Of a stretch of 64,000 bases of DNA, positions 1-8,950 are shown piece by piece. The notes beneath the pieces are model-generated. The model was not told the origin of the DNA and made no database searches. It saw nothing but the letters and a program-made list of their open reading frames with translations. The translations under genes and the position numbers were made by a program. Position 1 is the first letter of the stretch. Each line of letters begins with the position of its first letter. This DNA comes from Thalassovita gelatinovora (lineage in GTDB: Bacteria; Pseudomonadota; Alphaproteobacteria; Rhodobacterales; Rhodobacteraceae). The DNA lies in the NCBI RefSeq assembly GCF_001458355.1, contig NZ_CYSA01000027.1:1-64000 (forward strand), read 5' to 3'.

Positions 1-112
1 TGCGAATGAAGGCTGGCAGGTGTCAACTAGACATCGCGAACTTGAACGGGGGCAGGTCGCCTTTCAGGCGACGCCATTGGGAATGGCCGCGAATGTAGAT
101 AAAGGAAGGTAA
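1..112 (+). CDS. rapZ: RapZ family nucleotide-binding protein, C-terminal end only
   Basis: An open frame enters from the left edge in frame 2 and ends in TAA at 110-112. The 36 visible residues include TRHRELERG, which matches the closing Arg-His-Arg-x-Leu-Glu segment of RapZ/YvcJ proteins. RapZ is an RNA-binding adaptor with a P-loop kinase fold; the P-loop lies outside the window. The stop is two bases before the GTG of the EIIA gene, so the genes are one transcript. Alphaproteobacteria commonly have hprK-rapZ-EIIA-HPr in this order, which supports the call. The fragment is short, so the name rests on motif plus context. Confidence 0.75.
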   Translation, partial: ANEGWQVSTRHRELERGQVAFQATPLGMAANVDKGR

Positions 113-114
113 GC

Positions 115-510
115 GTGATCGGTATCGTGATCGTCGCGCATGGGGGCTTAGCCCACGAATATTTGGCCGCGATAGAACATGTCGTTGGGCCGCAATCGGG
201 TATTCGGTCCATATCGATTGACGCCGACCATGACCGGGCGCAAAAGCAGCGCGAAATCTGCGACGCCGCCGATGCGGTTGATCAAGGACAAGGCGTCGTT
301 CTGGTCACGGATATGTTCGGTGGATCGCCGTCGAACCTGTCTTTGCTGGCTTGTCAGCCGGAAAATCGCCGGATTTTGTATGGGGCCAACCTTCCGATGC
401 TGATCAAGCTGGCCAAATCCCGTCATCTTGGTGTAGCAGATGCTGTCCGCGCGGCGATGGAGGCCGGGCGCAAATATATCGACAGTCAAATCGTAACCAA
501 AGCGCAATAG
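115..510 (+). CDS. PTS EIIA component, mannose/fructose family (regulatory)
   Basis: This 131-residue single-domain EIIA(Man)-type protein has the phosphorylatable histidine at position 9 in IVIVAHG and the typical MFGGSPSN segment near residues 65-72. It accepts phosphate from HPr. No membrane permease gene follows, so in this context it is likely a regulatory phosphocarrier of the incomplete alphaproteobacterial PTS rather than part of a sugar importer. The start is GTG at 115 behind AAAGGAAGG at 101-109, two bases after the rapZ stop. HPr follows after five bases. Usually named ptsM or manX in this order. Confidence 0.92.
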   Translation: MIGIVIVAHGGLAHEYLAAIEHVVGPQSGIRSISIDADHDRAQKQREICDAADAVDQGQGVVLVTDMFGGSPSNLSLLACQPENRRILYGANLPMLIKLAKSRHLGVADAVRAAMEAGRKYIDSQIVTKAQ

Positions 511-515
511 AAAAA

Positions 516-794
516 ATGCCCGAAACAACCCTTCGCAAACTCAAGATCATCAATGAAAAAGGGCTTCATGCCCGGGCTTCCGCGAAATTGGTGGAAGTTG
601 TCGAAGGCTTTGACGCCACGGCAGAGGTATGCCGTGACGGAATGTCGGCCTCCGGTGACAGTATTATGGGGCTTTTGATGTTGGCAGCCTCCAAAGGAAC
701 CACTATTGAGGTTCAGACCTCCGGACCGGATGCGGATGCGCTTGCCGATGCTATTGAGGCGTTGGTCGCGGCCCGGTTCGGTGAAGAAATGTAA
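516..794 (+). CDS. ptsH: HPr phosphocarrier protein
   Basis: This 92-residue HPr has the active-site motif KGLHARAS with His18, and Ser49 in SGDSIMG at the position phosphorylated by HPr kinase in alphaproteobacteria. The protein relays phosphate from EI to the EIIA encoded just upstream, and its Ser form is a regulatory signal. ATG at 516 is chosen because it begins the family-length protein; the same frame is open further upstream inside the EIIA gene but does not look coding there. It is the last gene of the rapZ-EIIA-HPr group. Confidence 0.93.
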   Translation: MPETTLRKLKIINEKGLHARASAKLVEVVEGFDATAEVCRDGMSASGDSIMGLLMLAASKGTTIEVQTSGPDADALADAIEALVAARFGEEM

Positions 795-831
795 GCGCGA
801 TTACGCGTGAATTTGACGGTGCGGGGCGCGC

Positions 832-1710
832 GTGGTGAACTCAACTCACAACCATCAGATCGGCCAACCGGGGCAGGGCGTCAATTTTACGACCTATGAC
901 CGGCGCAGCCTGACCTATGCCAGCACCTTTGACAGCAACGCCACGGCGTTGATGATCAAGGCGCTGGAATGGATGACCGGAAAGATTTCCATTTTGCGGA
1001 TGATCCGCGAATTCGAACGCCGTGGCGCGCCCGAGGGGCAAGCGTTCTGGATGGCCTGTCTGGACGTGATGGGGATCGATTTCCAGACCCCGCAGGACCA
1101 GATCGATCGCATCCCCGCCGAGGGCCCTGTGGTGGTGGTGGCCAACCATCCGCACGGGTTGGTCGACGGGATGGTTTTGGCCGAACTGATTGGTCGGCGC
1201 CGTCCCGATTACCGTATCCTGACCCGTGAATTGCTGACCGGTATCGACGAGGTCGCATCGTCTTACCTGATCCCGGTCCCATTCCCGCATGAGGAAGACG
1301 CCCAGCGTAAAAGCGTGGAAATGCGCGCCGCCGCGATGGATTACCTTAAACAGGGCGGCGTGGTCAGCGTGTTTCCGTCGGGCGTGGTGGCATCGTCGAA
1401 AAGCGTGTTCGGTCCGGTGATCGAGGCGGAATGGAACGTGTTCACCGCCCAGTTGATCCGCCGTTCGGGTGCCAAGGTGGTGCCGATCCGGTTCATGGGG
1501 CAAAATTCGCGCTGGTATCAGATCGCGAACCAGATTTCTGCCACCCTGCGTCAGGGCCTGCTGCTGCATGAGATCGTGCATAGCTGCAACCGGCCGCAGA
1601 AGCCCGTCGTGGGGGAACCGCTGACGGCGGCCCAGATGGAACGGTTGTCGTCGGACCCGCGCGGTTTCATCGCGTGGCTGCGAGACTATACGCTGAGCCT
1701 GAGCGACTGA
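832..1710 (+). CDS. lysophospholipid acyltransferase family protein
   Basis: This 292-residue protein is of the PlsC-like acyltransferase superfamily. The catalytic block NHPHGLVDG lies at residues 105-113, and a substrate-side block VFPSGVVASS follows near 175-185. It probably transfers an acyl chain to a lyso-lipid at the inner membrane; the acceptor cannot be read from sequence, and a lyso-ornithine lipid or lysophosphatidate acceptor are both possible. The first in-frame start is GTG 832, with a second GTG at 835. It lies 37 bases after ptsH in the same direction and may share its transcript. Confidence 0.85.
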   Translation: MVNSTHNHQIGQPGQGVNFTTYDRRSLTYASTFDSNATALMIKALEWMTGKISILRMIREFERRGAPEGQAFWMACLDVMGIDFQTPQDQIDRIPAEGPVVVVANHPHGLVDGMVLAELIGRRRPDYRILTRELLTGIDEVASSYLIPVPFPHEEDAQRKSVEMRAAAMDYLKQGGVVSVFPSGVVASSKSVFGPVIEAEWNVFTAQLIRRSGAKVVPIRFMGQNSRWYQIANQISATLRQGLLLHEIVHSCNRPQKPVVGEPLTAAQMERLSSDPRGFIAWLRDYTLSLSD

Positions 1711-1737
1711 ACCCGGCGCGGGTCCGACCGGTTCGCC

Positions 1738-2613
1738 TTAGCGGGTCGGCACCGGGACCTCGCCGCGGTAGTCGTAAAAACCGCGGCCCGATTTGCGGCC
1801 CAGCCAGCCGGCTTCGACATATTTCACCAGCAGCGGGCAAGGCCGGTATTTGGTATCGGCCAACCCGTCATGCAACACATTCATGATCGCCAGACAGGTA
1901 TCCAGCCCGATGAAATCGGCTAGTTCCAGCGGCCCCATCGGGTGGTTGGCGCCCAGCTTCATCGATTCGTCGATAGATTTGACGTTGCCGACGCCTTCGT
2001 AGAGCGTATAGACCGCTTCGTTGATCATCGGCACCAAGATCCGATTGACGATGAAGGCGGGGAAATCTTCGGCGCTGGCTGCGGTTTTGCCCAACCGTTC
2101 AACCACGCCGAGACAGGCTTTGTAGGTCGGTTCATCGGTGGCGATGCCGCGGATCAGTTCGACCAGTTTCATCAATGGCACCGGGTTCATGAAATGGAAG
2201 CCCATGAATTTTTCCGGCCGGTCGGTGCGGCTGGCCAGGCGGGTGATCGAAATGGACGACGTGTTCGAGGTCAGGATCGTATGCGGCTGAAGATGCGGCA
2301 ACAGTTCGTCGAAGATCGCCTGTTTCACGGTTTCGCGTTCGGTGGCCGCTTCGATGATCAGGTCGGTTTGGCCCAGATCGGTCAGGGTCAAGGTGGTGCC
2401 GATCCGCGCCATCGTGGCGTCTTTGTCTTCGGCGCTGATCAAATCGCGGCTGACCTGACGATCGAGGTTGCGCGCCACCAGCGACAGCGCGGCGTCGAGC
2501 GCATCCTGGCTGATATCGGTCAGCAGAACGTCGTACCCTGCCAAAGCCATGACATGGGCGATCCCGTTGCCCATCTGTCCGGCTCCGATGATGCCGATTT
2601 TCTGAATTTCCAT
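1738..2613 (-). CDS. hbdA: 3-hydroxybutyryl-CoA dehydrogenase
   Basis: This 291-residue protein has an N-terminal Rossmann NAD site (GAGQMG, residues 10-15) and the catalytic GFHFMNPVPLMKLVE block, followed by the C-terminal 3HCDH dimerisation half with KSGRGFYDY near the end. It interconverts acetoacetyl-CoA and 3-hydroxybutyryl-CoA in short-chain fatty acid and polyhydroxybutyrate metabolism. The full-length family size is about 285-295 residues. It stands alone on the minus strand, convergent with the acyltransferase. The etfAB genes that often sit next to it in this order are not visible here. Confidence 0.93.
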   Translation of the reverse strand: MEIQKIGIIGAGQMGNGIAHVMALAGYDVLLTDISQDALDAALSLVARNLDRQVSRDLISAEDKDATMARIGTTLTLTDLGQTDLIIEAATERETVKQAIFDELLPHLQPHTILTSNTSSISITRLASRTDRPEKFMGFHFMNPVPLMKLVELIRGIATDEPTYKACLGVVERLGKTAASAEDFPAFIVNRILVPMINEAVYTLYEGVGNVKSIDESMKLGANHPMGPLELADFIGLDTCLAIMNVLHDGLADTKYRPCPLLVKYVEAGWLGRKSGRGFYDYRGEVPVPTR

Positions 2614-2774
2614 GATGTCACCCTTCGTTTGTCCCTGTGACCATAGCCATGGGACGGTCGGGGCTGCAAGGCTGCACGCCGGTCAAATCAAAAACTGAAA
2701 ATTTTATGTTTAGTTCTTTTTCAACTTGTTGCGCCGAAGCTGTTGACCGGGCTTGAAAAACTCTGGTGGGAGCT

Positions 2775-3575
2775 ATGCTGAACAAAGACGGCGGTGTCGC
2801 CGAGCTTGATTATGCGCCGTGCTATTACGGCAGGTCGAAGTTGAAATTTCGCGGGCCGATGCGCCCGATGCCACGAGATTACGTTGCCTTTGTCGGCAGC
2901 ACTGAAACCTATGGCAAATTCGTGGCCCGACCGTTTCCGGCGCTGGTCGAGGAGATGACGAGAACGCGCTGTCTCAATCTGGGCAGTGCCAATGCCGGAC
3001 TGGACAGTTTCATTCAGGACCCGACGGTGATTTCGCTGGCGCGGAATGCGCAGATGGTGGTGTTGCAGGTGATGGGACCGCAATTCATGTCGAACCGGTT
3101 CTATTCGGTGCATCCGCGCCGCAATGACCGATTCATCAAGGCCAATGCACCGCTGAAGCGGCTTTACCCATCGATCGATTTTACCGAATTCACCTTTGTC
3201 GGGCATCTGATCCGTCGGTTGCAGAAGGCATCGCCGCGCAAGTTTCAAACCCTGCGGCAGGGGTTGCAACAGAACTGGGTCCAACGGATGAACATGGCGG
3301 TGCAATTGTTTGCGCGGCCGGTTGTGTTGTTGTGGCTGGACGAGGGCAGCAAGACCCCGGCCGACCTGTTGGATCGGCAGCTATTGTCACAGTTGGAAAC
3401 CGACCGGGTCGAGGTTTTGCGGATCAATCCCGATCACTGGGTATCTGCGCAAGGGCTGGAGGGTATGATCTTTGACCGGGGCGATGCACGGGCGGCGCAT
3501 AACTGTCTCAGCTTTGCCTATCATCGTCTTGTCGCGCAAACTGTGACGCCTTTTGTGCAGCGACGAACCCGCTGA
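2775..3575 (+). CDS. DUF6473-type conserved protein
   Basis: This 266-residue protein begins with a conserved-looking DYAPCYYG...KFRGP region followed by FVGSTETYGKF and the NLGSANAGLD segment. I recognise this as the Rhodobacterales family annotated as DUF6473; its function is not established. There is no signal peptide, membrane segment or catalytic motif that I can name. GTG at 2766 is an alternative start three codons upstream; ATG 2775 is preferred because GGTGGGAG precedes it. The gene stands alone between divergent neighbours. Confidence 0.7.
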   Translation: MLNKDGGVAELDYAPCYYGRSKLKFRGPMRPMPRDYVAFVGSTETYGKFVARPFPALVEEMTRTRCLNLGSANAGLDSFIQDPTVISLARNAQMVVLQVMGPQFMSNRFYSVHPRRNDRFIKANAPLKRLYPSIDFTEFTFVGHLIRRLQKASPRKFQTLRQGLQQNWVQRMNMAVQLFARPVVLLWLDEGSKTPADLLDRQLLSQLETDRVEVLRINPDHWVSAQGLEGMIFDRGDARAAHNCLSFAYHRLVAQTVTPFVQRRTR

Positions 3576-3683
3576 GGCGCATTCGTGCTTGTATCATTCT
3601 ACCATTAATTGTATCTCCGTAACGGTTTGATATCTGAATTATTTTTCAGATACGCCGTATGTATTGATAGAGACCGGTGGTTG

Positions 3684-4196
3684 ATGAGTGATGGGTGGCC
3701 TGACCCGATTGGCGAAATGATACGAAATTTTGAATGCAGCGACCGCGATCAGGTGGCGACTCTGATCGGGCGCGCCTATGGCCGAAGCTATGAACCCTGG
3801 CTGATCAGAGCCTTGCGCGAAAATGGCGATGTTGCCGCCGAGTTCGTCCTGGAACAGGACGGGGCGGTGGTTGGCTGTATCTGCTTTGCCGCGCATCCCG
3901 CACCGGTCGGATGGTGGAGCCTGTGCGCTGTTGCGGTGCCCGCCGCATTGCAAGGCAACGGCAGGGGCAGCGCCTTGGTGCGTTATGGGTTGGAATTTGC
4001 GCGCAGTCGCGGCGTTCCGGCGATCACCGTGTTGGGACCGTCGGGGTTTTACTGCCGTTTCGGGTTCACCCGGGCTGCGGCGCGCAACCTGACGACGCCC
4101 TTTTCAGACGAAAACACGCTGCTTTATCCCATTCAGCCCGACACGGCGGAAACGATAGGCGAATTGCGCTATCCGCCGGCATTTTCCCGCCTTTGA
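3684..4196 (+). CDS. GNAT family N-acetyltransferase
   Basis: This 170-residue single-domain GNAT protein has the acetyl-CoA pyrophosphate loop QGNGRGSAL after the strand AVAVPAAL, and a C-terminal GFYCRFGF turn as in YhbS-like acetyltransferases. The substrate is unknown. The frame can be extended to TTG 3609, but ATG 3684 gives the normal GNAT N-terminus ([11 protein letters not shown]) and the upstream residues look non-coding. The lipase gene follows 47 bases later on the same strand. Confidence 0.85.
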   Translation: MSDGWPDPIGEMIRNFECSDRDQVATLIGRAYGRSYEPWLIRALRENGDVAAEFVLEQDGAVVGCICFAAHPAPVGWWSLCAVAVPAALQGNGRGSALVRYGLEFARSRGVPAITVLGPSGFYCRFGFTRAAARNLTTPFSDENTLLYPIQPDTAETIGELRYPPAFSRL

Positions 4197-4243
4197 GCGC
4201 ATCGGGGGTTTCGTGCAAGGGCCGGAGCACCTATTTCGGAACC

Positions 4244-4969
4244 ATGCGATTTGCGATCCTGATACTGTTGTTGGCAATACCGCTGCGGGCCAGCGCGGAC
4301 TGCGTGGTACTGTTGCATGGGCTGGCGCGGACCGAGAACTCCTTCGTGTTCATGGAAAACGTGTTGCGCCACAAGGGATACGAGGTGGTGCGACCTGGCT
4401 ATGCGTCGACCGAGGAAACCATTTCCAATCTAGCGCTGGAAGTCCTGCCACGCGCGGTGGCGCAATGCGGTGAAAGGCCGATCCATTTCGTCTCCCATTC
4501 GATGGGCGGGATATTGCTGCGCTATTGGCTGATCGGACATGATCCTGATCTGGGGCGGGTGGTGATGTTGTCGCCGCCCAATGGCGGGTCGCAGGTGGTG
4601 GATGTGTTCGCGGAACTGGAACCTTTCGGGTGGTTCAACGGCCCGGCGGGCAAGCAGTTACGCACCGGAGAGGCCGGGTTTCCATCGCATTTGCCAAAGG
4701 TGGATTTCGACCTTGGGGTGATCGCCGGCAACCAGTCCCTGAACGCGATGTTTTCCGCGTTGATCGAGGGGCCGGATGACGGCAAGGTTTCCGTTGCATC
4801 GACCCGGGTCGATGGGATGGCGGACCATATCGTGCTGCCGGTCACCCATACCTTTATGATGAACAATCCGATGGTGATTGCGCAGACGTTGGAATTCATC
4901 GAAAAAGGGGCCTTCGATCATGGCCTGAGCTGGCCGGATGCGTTGTTGAAACTGTCCGAGGAGGACTGA
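4244..4969 (+). CDS. secreted alpha/beta hydrolase (lipase-like)
   Basis: This 241-residue protein has a Sec signal peptide (residues 1-18, hydrophobic LILLLAIPL then ASA before Asp-Cys). After it come the oxyanion strand [10 protein letters not shown] and the nucleophile elbow SHSMGG with Ser86, a serine variant of the GxSxG lipase box. It is most like small triacylglycerol-lipase or EstA-type esterases and should be periplasmic. A Cys19-Cys74 disulfide is possible. ATG 4244 is chosen because it starts the signal peptide. The phnM gene begins three bases after its stop, so the two are co-transcribed although no shared pathway is evident. Confidence 0.85.
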   Translation: MRFAILILLLAIPLRASADCVVLLHGLARTENSFVFMENVLRHKGYEVVRPGYASTEETISNLALEVLPRAVAQCGERPIHFVSHSMGGILLRYWLIGHDPDLGRVVMLSPPNGGSQVVDVFAELEPFGWFNGPAGKQLRTGEAGFPSHLPKVDFDLGVIAGNQSLNAMFSALIEGPDDGKVSVASTRVDGMADHIVLPVTHTFMMNNPMVIAQTLEFIEKGAFDHGLSWPDALLKLSEED

Positions 4970-4972
4970 TCC

Positions 4973-6103
4973 GTGCTGGAGCTGGTGTTGGGCGGGGCAG
5001 AGGTGTTGTTGCCCGGCGGATTGGTGCGGGCGGATCTGGGAATTGCGGGCGGTTTGTTGACCAAATCCGGGTCCGGGCGGCGGATCGATCTGAGCGGGTT
5101 TCGCGTTCTGCCCGGCATTGTCGATCTGCATGGCGATGGATTCGAGCGACATCTGGCACCGCGCCGGGGTGCGATGAAGGACCTGTCAGCGGGATTGGCA
5201 TCGGCCGAGGCGGAATTGGCCGCGAACGGCATCACCACCGCCTATCTGGCGCAATTCTGGAGCTGGGAAGGCGGGATGCGCGGGCGTGATTTCGCGCTGC
5301 GGTTTCTGGTGGCGCTGAAAGGCTATCGCGGGTTGGGCACCGATTTGCGGGTGCAGTTGCGCTTTGAATTGTTCTTGTTGCAGGACTATGCCGATTTCAG
5401 CGCTGCGGTGGCCGAATTCGGGGTCGATTACGTGGTGTTCAACGATCACCTGCCGCATCAGGCGTTGGCACGCGGCAAGCGGCCACCGCGGTTGACCGGT
5501 CAGGCGTTGAAAGGGGGGCGCAGCCCCGAGGCGCATCTGGCGATGATGCAGGAGTTACACAGGCATATGACCGCCGTGGCCCCTTCGGTGGCGGGGTTGG
5601 CGGCGGATCTGGCCGGGGATGGTGTGGCCTTGGGCAGTCATGACGACGCCACCACGTCATTGCGGTGGCAGTGGCACAAGCGTGGGGTGACGATCGCGGA
5701 ATTTCCCGAAACGCGAAGCGCGGCAGAATCGGCGCGCGAACTGGGCGATGCAATCGTTCTGGGTGCGCCCAACGTGGTGCGGGGGGGATCGCATTCCGGC
5801 AATATCAGTGCCGCTGAATTGGTGCGGGATGGGCTGTGCGATGGTTTGGCGTCGGATTATCACTACCCCGCGCCGCGTCAGGCGGCGTTGATGCTGGCCG
5901 AAGAGATCGGGCTGGAACCGGCTTGGGCGCTGGTATCGCAACGCCCGGCGCAGGTGTTGGGACTGACGGATCGCGGGGTGCTGAAGCCGGGCAAGCGCGC
6001 CGATCTGTTGGTGCTGGATCAGGATGGCCGGATCGGTGCGACCATCGCGAGCGGGCGGGTCAGTTATCTGAGTGGCGCGGTGGCCGAGCGGTTCCTGGGT
6101 TGA
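4973..6103 (+). CDS. phnM: alpha-D-ribose 1-methylphosphonate 5-triphosphate diphosphatase
   Basis: This 376-residue amidohydrolase-fold enzyme carries the PhnM signatures DLHGDGFERH (metal histidines), SHDDATT, GAPNVVRGGSHSGN and LASDYHYP. In the C-P lyase pathway it cleaves pyrophosphate from ribose methylphosphonate triphosphate. The start is GTG 4973, three bases after the lipase stop. No phnGHIJKL genes are visible in the window, so either the rest of the pathway lies elsewhere or this copy acts on another phosphonate or purine-nucleotide substrate. Confidence 0.92.
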   Translation: MLELVLGGAEVLLPGGLVRADLGIAGGLLTKSGSGRRIDLSGFRVLPGIVDLHGDGFERHLAPRRGAMKDLSAGLASAEAELAANGITTAYLAQFWSWEGGMRGRDFALRFLVALKGYRGLGTDLRVQLRFELFLLQDYADFSAAVAEFGVDYVVFNDHLPHQALARGKRPPRLTGQALKGGRSPEAHLAMMQELHRHMTAVAPSVAGLAADLAGDGVALGSHDDATTSLRWQWHKRGVTIAEFPETRSAAESARELGDAIVLGAPNVVRGGSHSGNISAAELVRDGLCDGLASDYHYPAPRQAALMLAEEIGLEPAWALVSQRPAQVLGLTDRGVLKPGKRADLLVLDQDGRIGATIASGRVSYLSGAVAERFLG

Positions 6104-6194
6104 GCACCCAAGGGGGCTGTGGGACGCTCTGCGGGGCGTATTTCAGGAACGGTGAAAGCCGGGCGCGGCAGGGGGCGACGCCCGGCTGGCGACA

Positions 6195-7262
6195 TCAGGA
6201 CTTGATCCGGTTCACATGGCCCATTTTGCGGCCCGGTTTGACATCGGCCTTGCCATAAAGATGCAGCGCAGCCCCCGGTTCGCGGGCGATTTCGGGCACC
6301 TTGTTCATGTCATCGCCGATCAGGTTTTCCATCACCACGTCGGAATGACGTTTGCCATCGCCCAGCGGCCAACCGGCCACGGCGCGGATATGCTGTTCGA
6401 ACTGATCGACAGCACAGCCGTTTTGGGTCCAGTGGCCGGAATTATGCACCCGGGGGGCGATTTCATTGACGATCAGCCCGCCGGGGGTGACGAAAAGTTC
6501 CACCCCCATTGTGCCGACATAATCCAGCGCGTTGAGGATTTTCGCGGTCAGCAGCACCGCATCCATTCGCTGACTGGAGGTCAGGGTCGCCGGGACGGTG
6601 GTGGTGTGCAAGATACCGTCGCGGTGGACGTTTTCGCCGGGATCGAAACAGGCGACTTCGCCTGACAGGCTGCGGGTGCCGATGACCGAGATTTCGCGGC
6701 TGAAATCGATAAAGCCTTCGAGGATCGCCGGGGCCCCGGCCATGTCGGCCAGCGCTTGCGCGGCGTCATCGGCGGATTGCAGCCGGGACTGGCCCTTGCC
6801 ATCATAGCCGAAACGGCGGGTTTTCAGGATCGCAGGCGTGCCGATTTCGGCAATGGCTTCGGCCAGGTCTTCGGCGTCGTCAACGGCGGCGAAAGAGGCG
6901 GTTTGCAAGCCTTTTTCGCTGAGGAATGCTTTTTCGATCAGCCGGTCCTGCGACACAGCGAGCGCCCGGCGGCTGGGCCGGATCGGGCGGATTTTTTCAA
7001 GGATGTCGAGCGCCGAGGTGGGGATGTTTTCGAATTCGTAGGTGATCATATCGACGGTTTCGGCAAAGGCCCGCAGCGCGGTTTCGTCTTCGTAGGGGGC
7101 GGTGGTGACGCGGTGGGCGACATCGCCCGCTGGTGGGTTGGTGCCGGGGTCAAAGACATGGGTTTTGAAGCCGAGCCGGGAGGCTGCGACCGACAGCATC
7201 CGGCCCAGTTGGCCACCGCCGAGAATGCCGATAGTGGCACCGGTCTGCAAAGGATCAGTCAT
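6195..7262 (-). CDS. purK: 5-(carboxyamino)imidazole ribonucleotide synthase
   Basis: This 355-residue ATP-grasp enzyme makes N5-CAIR from AIR, bicarbonate and ATP in purine synthesis. It shows the N-terminal [11 protein letters not shown] loop, TYEFENIP, the [15 protein letters not shown]-binding strand and [12 protein letters not shown] near the C-terminus. ATG 7262 is chosen over an upstream frame extension because GAGGAG precedes it inside the end of purE and the protein then begins at its family start. It overlaps purE by 8 bases, so translation is probably coupled. Confidence 0.95.
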   Translation of the reverse strand: MTDPLQTGATIGILGGGQLGRMLSVAASRLGFKTHVFDPGTNPPAGDVAHRVTTAPYEDETALRAFAETVDMITYEFENIPTSALDILEKIRPIRPSRRALAVSQDRLIEKAFLSEKGLQTASFAAVDDAEDLAEAIAEIGTPAILKTRRFGYDGKGQSRLQSADDAAQALADMAGAPAILEGFIDFSREISVIGTRSLSGEVACFDPGENVHRDGILHTTTVPATLTSSQRMDAVLLTAKILNALDYVGTMGVELFVTPGGLIVNEIAPRVHNSGHWTQNGCAVDQFEQHIRAVAGWPLGDGKRHSDVVMENLIGDDMNKVPEIAREPGAALHLYGKADVKPGRKMGHVNRIKS

Positions 7263-7743
7263 CAATGGGCTCCTCTGGGATCGAGGCGGAAAGGGCGGTG
7301 CGCCAATCGTCGAGGCGCTGGGCGAGTGCGGCATCGGTATTGGCGAGGATCGCAGCAGCCATCAGGCCCGCGTTTTTCGCGCCCGCGCCGCCGATGGCCA
7401 TGGTGGCGACCGGGAAGCCGCGCGGCATTTGCAGGATAGAATAAAGGCTGTCGACGCCCGACAGCGCCTTGGTCTGAACCGGGACGCCGATCACTGGCAC
7501 CCGGGTTTTGGAGGCCATCATGCCGGGCAGGTGCGCCGCGCCGCCCGCACCGGCGATGATCACTTGCAAGCCGCGATCAACGGCGGTTTTGCCATAGTCC
7601 CACAACCGGTCTGGCGTGCGATGGGCGGAGACGATTTTCGCCTCGTACGGGATGTTCAATTCATCGAGAATATCGGCGGCTTCTTTCATGGTTGGCCAAT
7701 CTGATTGGCTGCCCATGATGATGCCCACTTTGACCTGTGCCAT
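7255..7743 (-). CDS. purE: 5-(carboxyamino)imidazole ribonucleotide mutase
   Basis: This 162-residue class I PurE converts N5-CAIR to CAIR. The motifs are [10 protein letters not shown] at residues 10-19, the SAHRTPDRL catalytic segment, [11 protein letters not shown] and the GVPVQ stretch. It is the first gene of a two-gene purE-purK operon on the minus strand. A gap of 47 bases separates it from the upstream DUF465 gene on the same strand, so that gene could be part of the same transcript. Confidence 0.96.
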   Translation of the reverse strand: MAQVKVGIIMGSQSDWPTMKEAADILDELNIPYEAKIVSAHRTPDRLWDYGKTAVDRGLQVIIAGAGGAAHLPGMMASKTRVPVIGVPVQTKALSGVDSLYSILQMPRGFPVATMAIGGAGAKNAGLMAAAILANTDAALAQRLDDWRTALSASIPEEPIDD

Positions 7744-7790
7744 ATATCGCCCCTTGCCAATGGAGGGCGCACTATAGCCAAGGCTGCGGC

Positions 7791-8015
7791 TTACGCAATG
7801 ATATCCGGTGTCAGCCGATCTTCGATCCGGGAGATCAGATCCTTGAGCCGCAATTTCTTCTTTTTCAGCCGCTGCAGCGTCAGTTGGTCAGCGGTGGGGC
7901 GTTCGACAAGGGCCATGATCGCGGCATCCAGATCACGATGTTCGCGGCGGAACACTTCCAATTCGACGCGCAAGACTTCGTCCGTTTTCATCGAAAGATC
8001 GGAAGGTGCATTCAT
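7791..8015 (-). CDS. DUF465 (YdcH family) small helical protein
   Basis: This 74-residue, highly charged protein is predicted to be almost entirely helical. The block [19 protein letters not shown] is the DUF465/YdcH signature. The function is unknown; the family is common in alphaproteobacteria, often in pairs. It shares the intergenic region 8016-8176 with the divergent hsp20 gene. Confidence 0.85.
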   Translation of the reverse strand: MNAPSDLSMKTDEVLRVELEVFRREHRDLDAAIMALVERPTADQLTLQRLKKKKLRLKDLISRIEDRLTPDIIA

Positions 8016-8079
8016 AGGTGTGATTCCGTCGATTGCCTGTCGGGTTTAAGATACTGAAAAAACGCGGTTTCGCAAAGAC

Positions 8080-8108
8080 CTTGCACAGCGGATCAGCGAC
8101 CCCCATAT
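8080..8108 (+). promoter_or_regulatory. RpoH (sigma-32 type) heat-shock promoter of hsp20
   Basis: CTTG at 8080-8083 and CCCCATAT at 8101-8108 are separated by exactly 17 bases, matching the known sigma-32 consensus (CTTG, 13-17 bases, CCCCATnT). It lies about 70 bases upstream of the hsp20 start and points toward it. The functional class of the gene agrees with the promoter class. Confidence 0.75.
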
Positions 8109-8176
8109 TTTGTTTGTGGGTCGCCGTAACGGGGCCTGCGGAATTTGGACTGTCGCTTGATCATGAGGACGTGTCG

Positions 8177-8590
8177 ATGACAAAGCTTACCCTGGGGTCG
8201 CACCCCTATCTTTTGGGGTTCGATCAGTTGGAACGCTTGCTGGAACGTAATGCGAAATCCGGCAACGAGGGGTATCCCCCTTTCAATATCGAGCAGACCT
8301 CGCAGAATTCCTATCGGATCACGCTTGCCGTGGCCGGATTTGCCGAAGGCGACCTGTCGATCACCGTCGAAGATCAGCAACTGGTCATCCGGGGCCGACA
8401 GCGCGACGAGGCCGAAGGCCGCGTGTTCCTGCATCGCGGCATTGCGGCGCGGCAATTCCAGCGGTCTTTCGTTCTGGCCGATGGGGTCGAAGTGGGCGAG
8501 GCGGTGATGGAAAACGGTCTTCTTCATGTCGATCTGACCCGGGTTCAACCGGAAACAGTGGTGCAAACGATCAATATCAGGAAAGGGTAA
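8177..8590 (+). CDS. small heat-shock protein, Hsp20/IbpA family
   Basis: This 137-residue protein has a short N-terminus (YPPFNIEQ), an alpha-crystallin domain from about residue 30 to 125 with AVAGFAEGDLSI and the conserved ENGLLHVDL (A-x-x-x-N-G-x-L type) motif, and a short tail. It is an ATP-independent holdase of the cytosol. ATG 8177 follows GAGGA at the right distance. An RpoH-type promoter lies upstream and a DUF1150 gene follows four bases later, the usual partner in this order. Confidence 0.93.
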   Translation: MTKLTLGSHPYLLGFDQLERLLERNAKSGNEGYPPFNIEQTSQNSYRITLAVAGFAEGDLSITVEDQQLVIRGRQRDEAEGRVFLHRGIAARQFQRSFVLADGVEVGEAVMENGLLHVDLTRVQPETVVQTINIRKG

Positions 8591-8594
8591 CGCA

Positions 8595-8822
8595 ATGGAT
8601 ACACAGTATGATTTCGGACAAGATGACGACAATCAAATCGTCTATGTGCGGTCGGTGAAGGTTGCCGATCTACCCAAGGAATTGCAGGCGCAGGCGGGAA
8701 CCATGGATCAGGTTTACGCGGTTTGCACCGAAGACGGCGAGAGGCTGGCTTTGGTAGAGAATCGCAAACTTGCTTTCCTGTTGGCGCGGCAGCACGATTA
8801 TGAACCGGTGACGGTGCATTGA
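8595..8822 (+). CDS. DUF1150 family protein
   Basis: This 75-residue protein carries the DUF1150 pattern (IVYVRSVKVADLP, then a C-terminal LVENRKLAFLLARQH). It is encoded directly after hsp20 with a four-base gap, so the two should be induced together by heat. The biochemical role is unknown; constant linkage to Hsp20 suggests an accessory role in proteostasis, which is inference. Confidence 0.88.
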   Translation: MDTQYDFGQDDDNQIVYVRSVKVADLPKELQAQAGTMDQVYAVCTEDGERLALVENRKLAFLLARQHDYEPVTVH

Positions 8823-8950
8823 TCGGCTTGGCGCGGGCGCGCCGCGACGTGCCCGCGCAGCGATTAGAACCCGGCTTGTTTCCGGACTGAAATAGACGTC
8901 TAACTGGCTCCGTAATCAGTCCCGTAACGGGGGTTAAAATGGAGGCCGGA

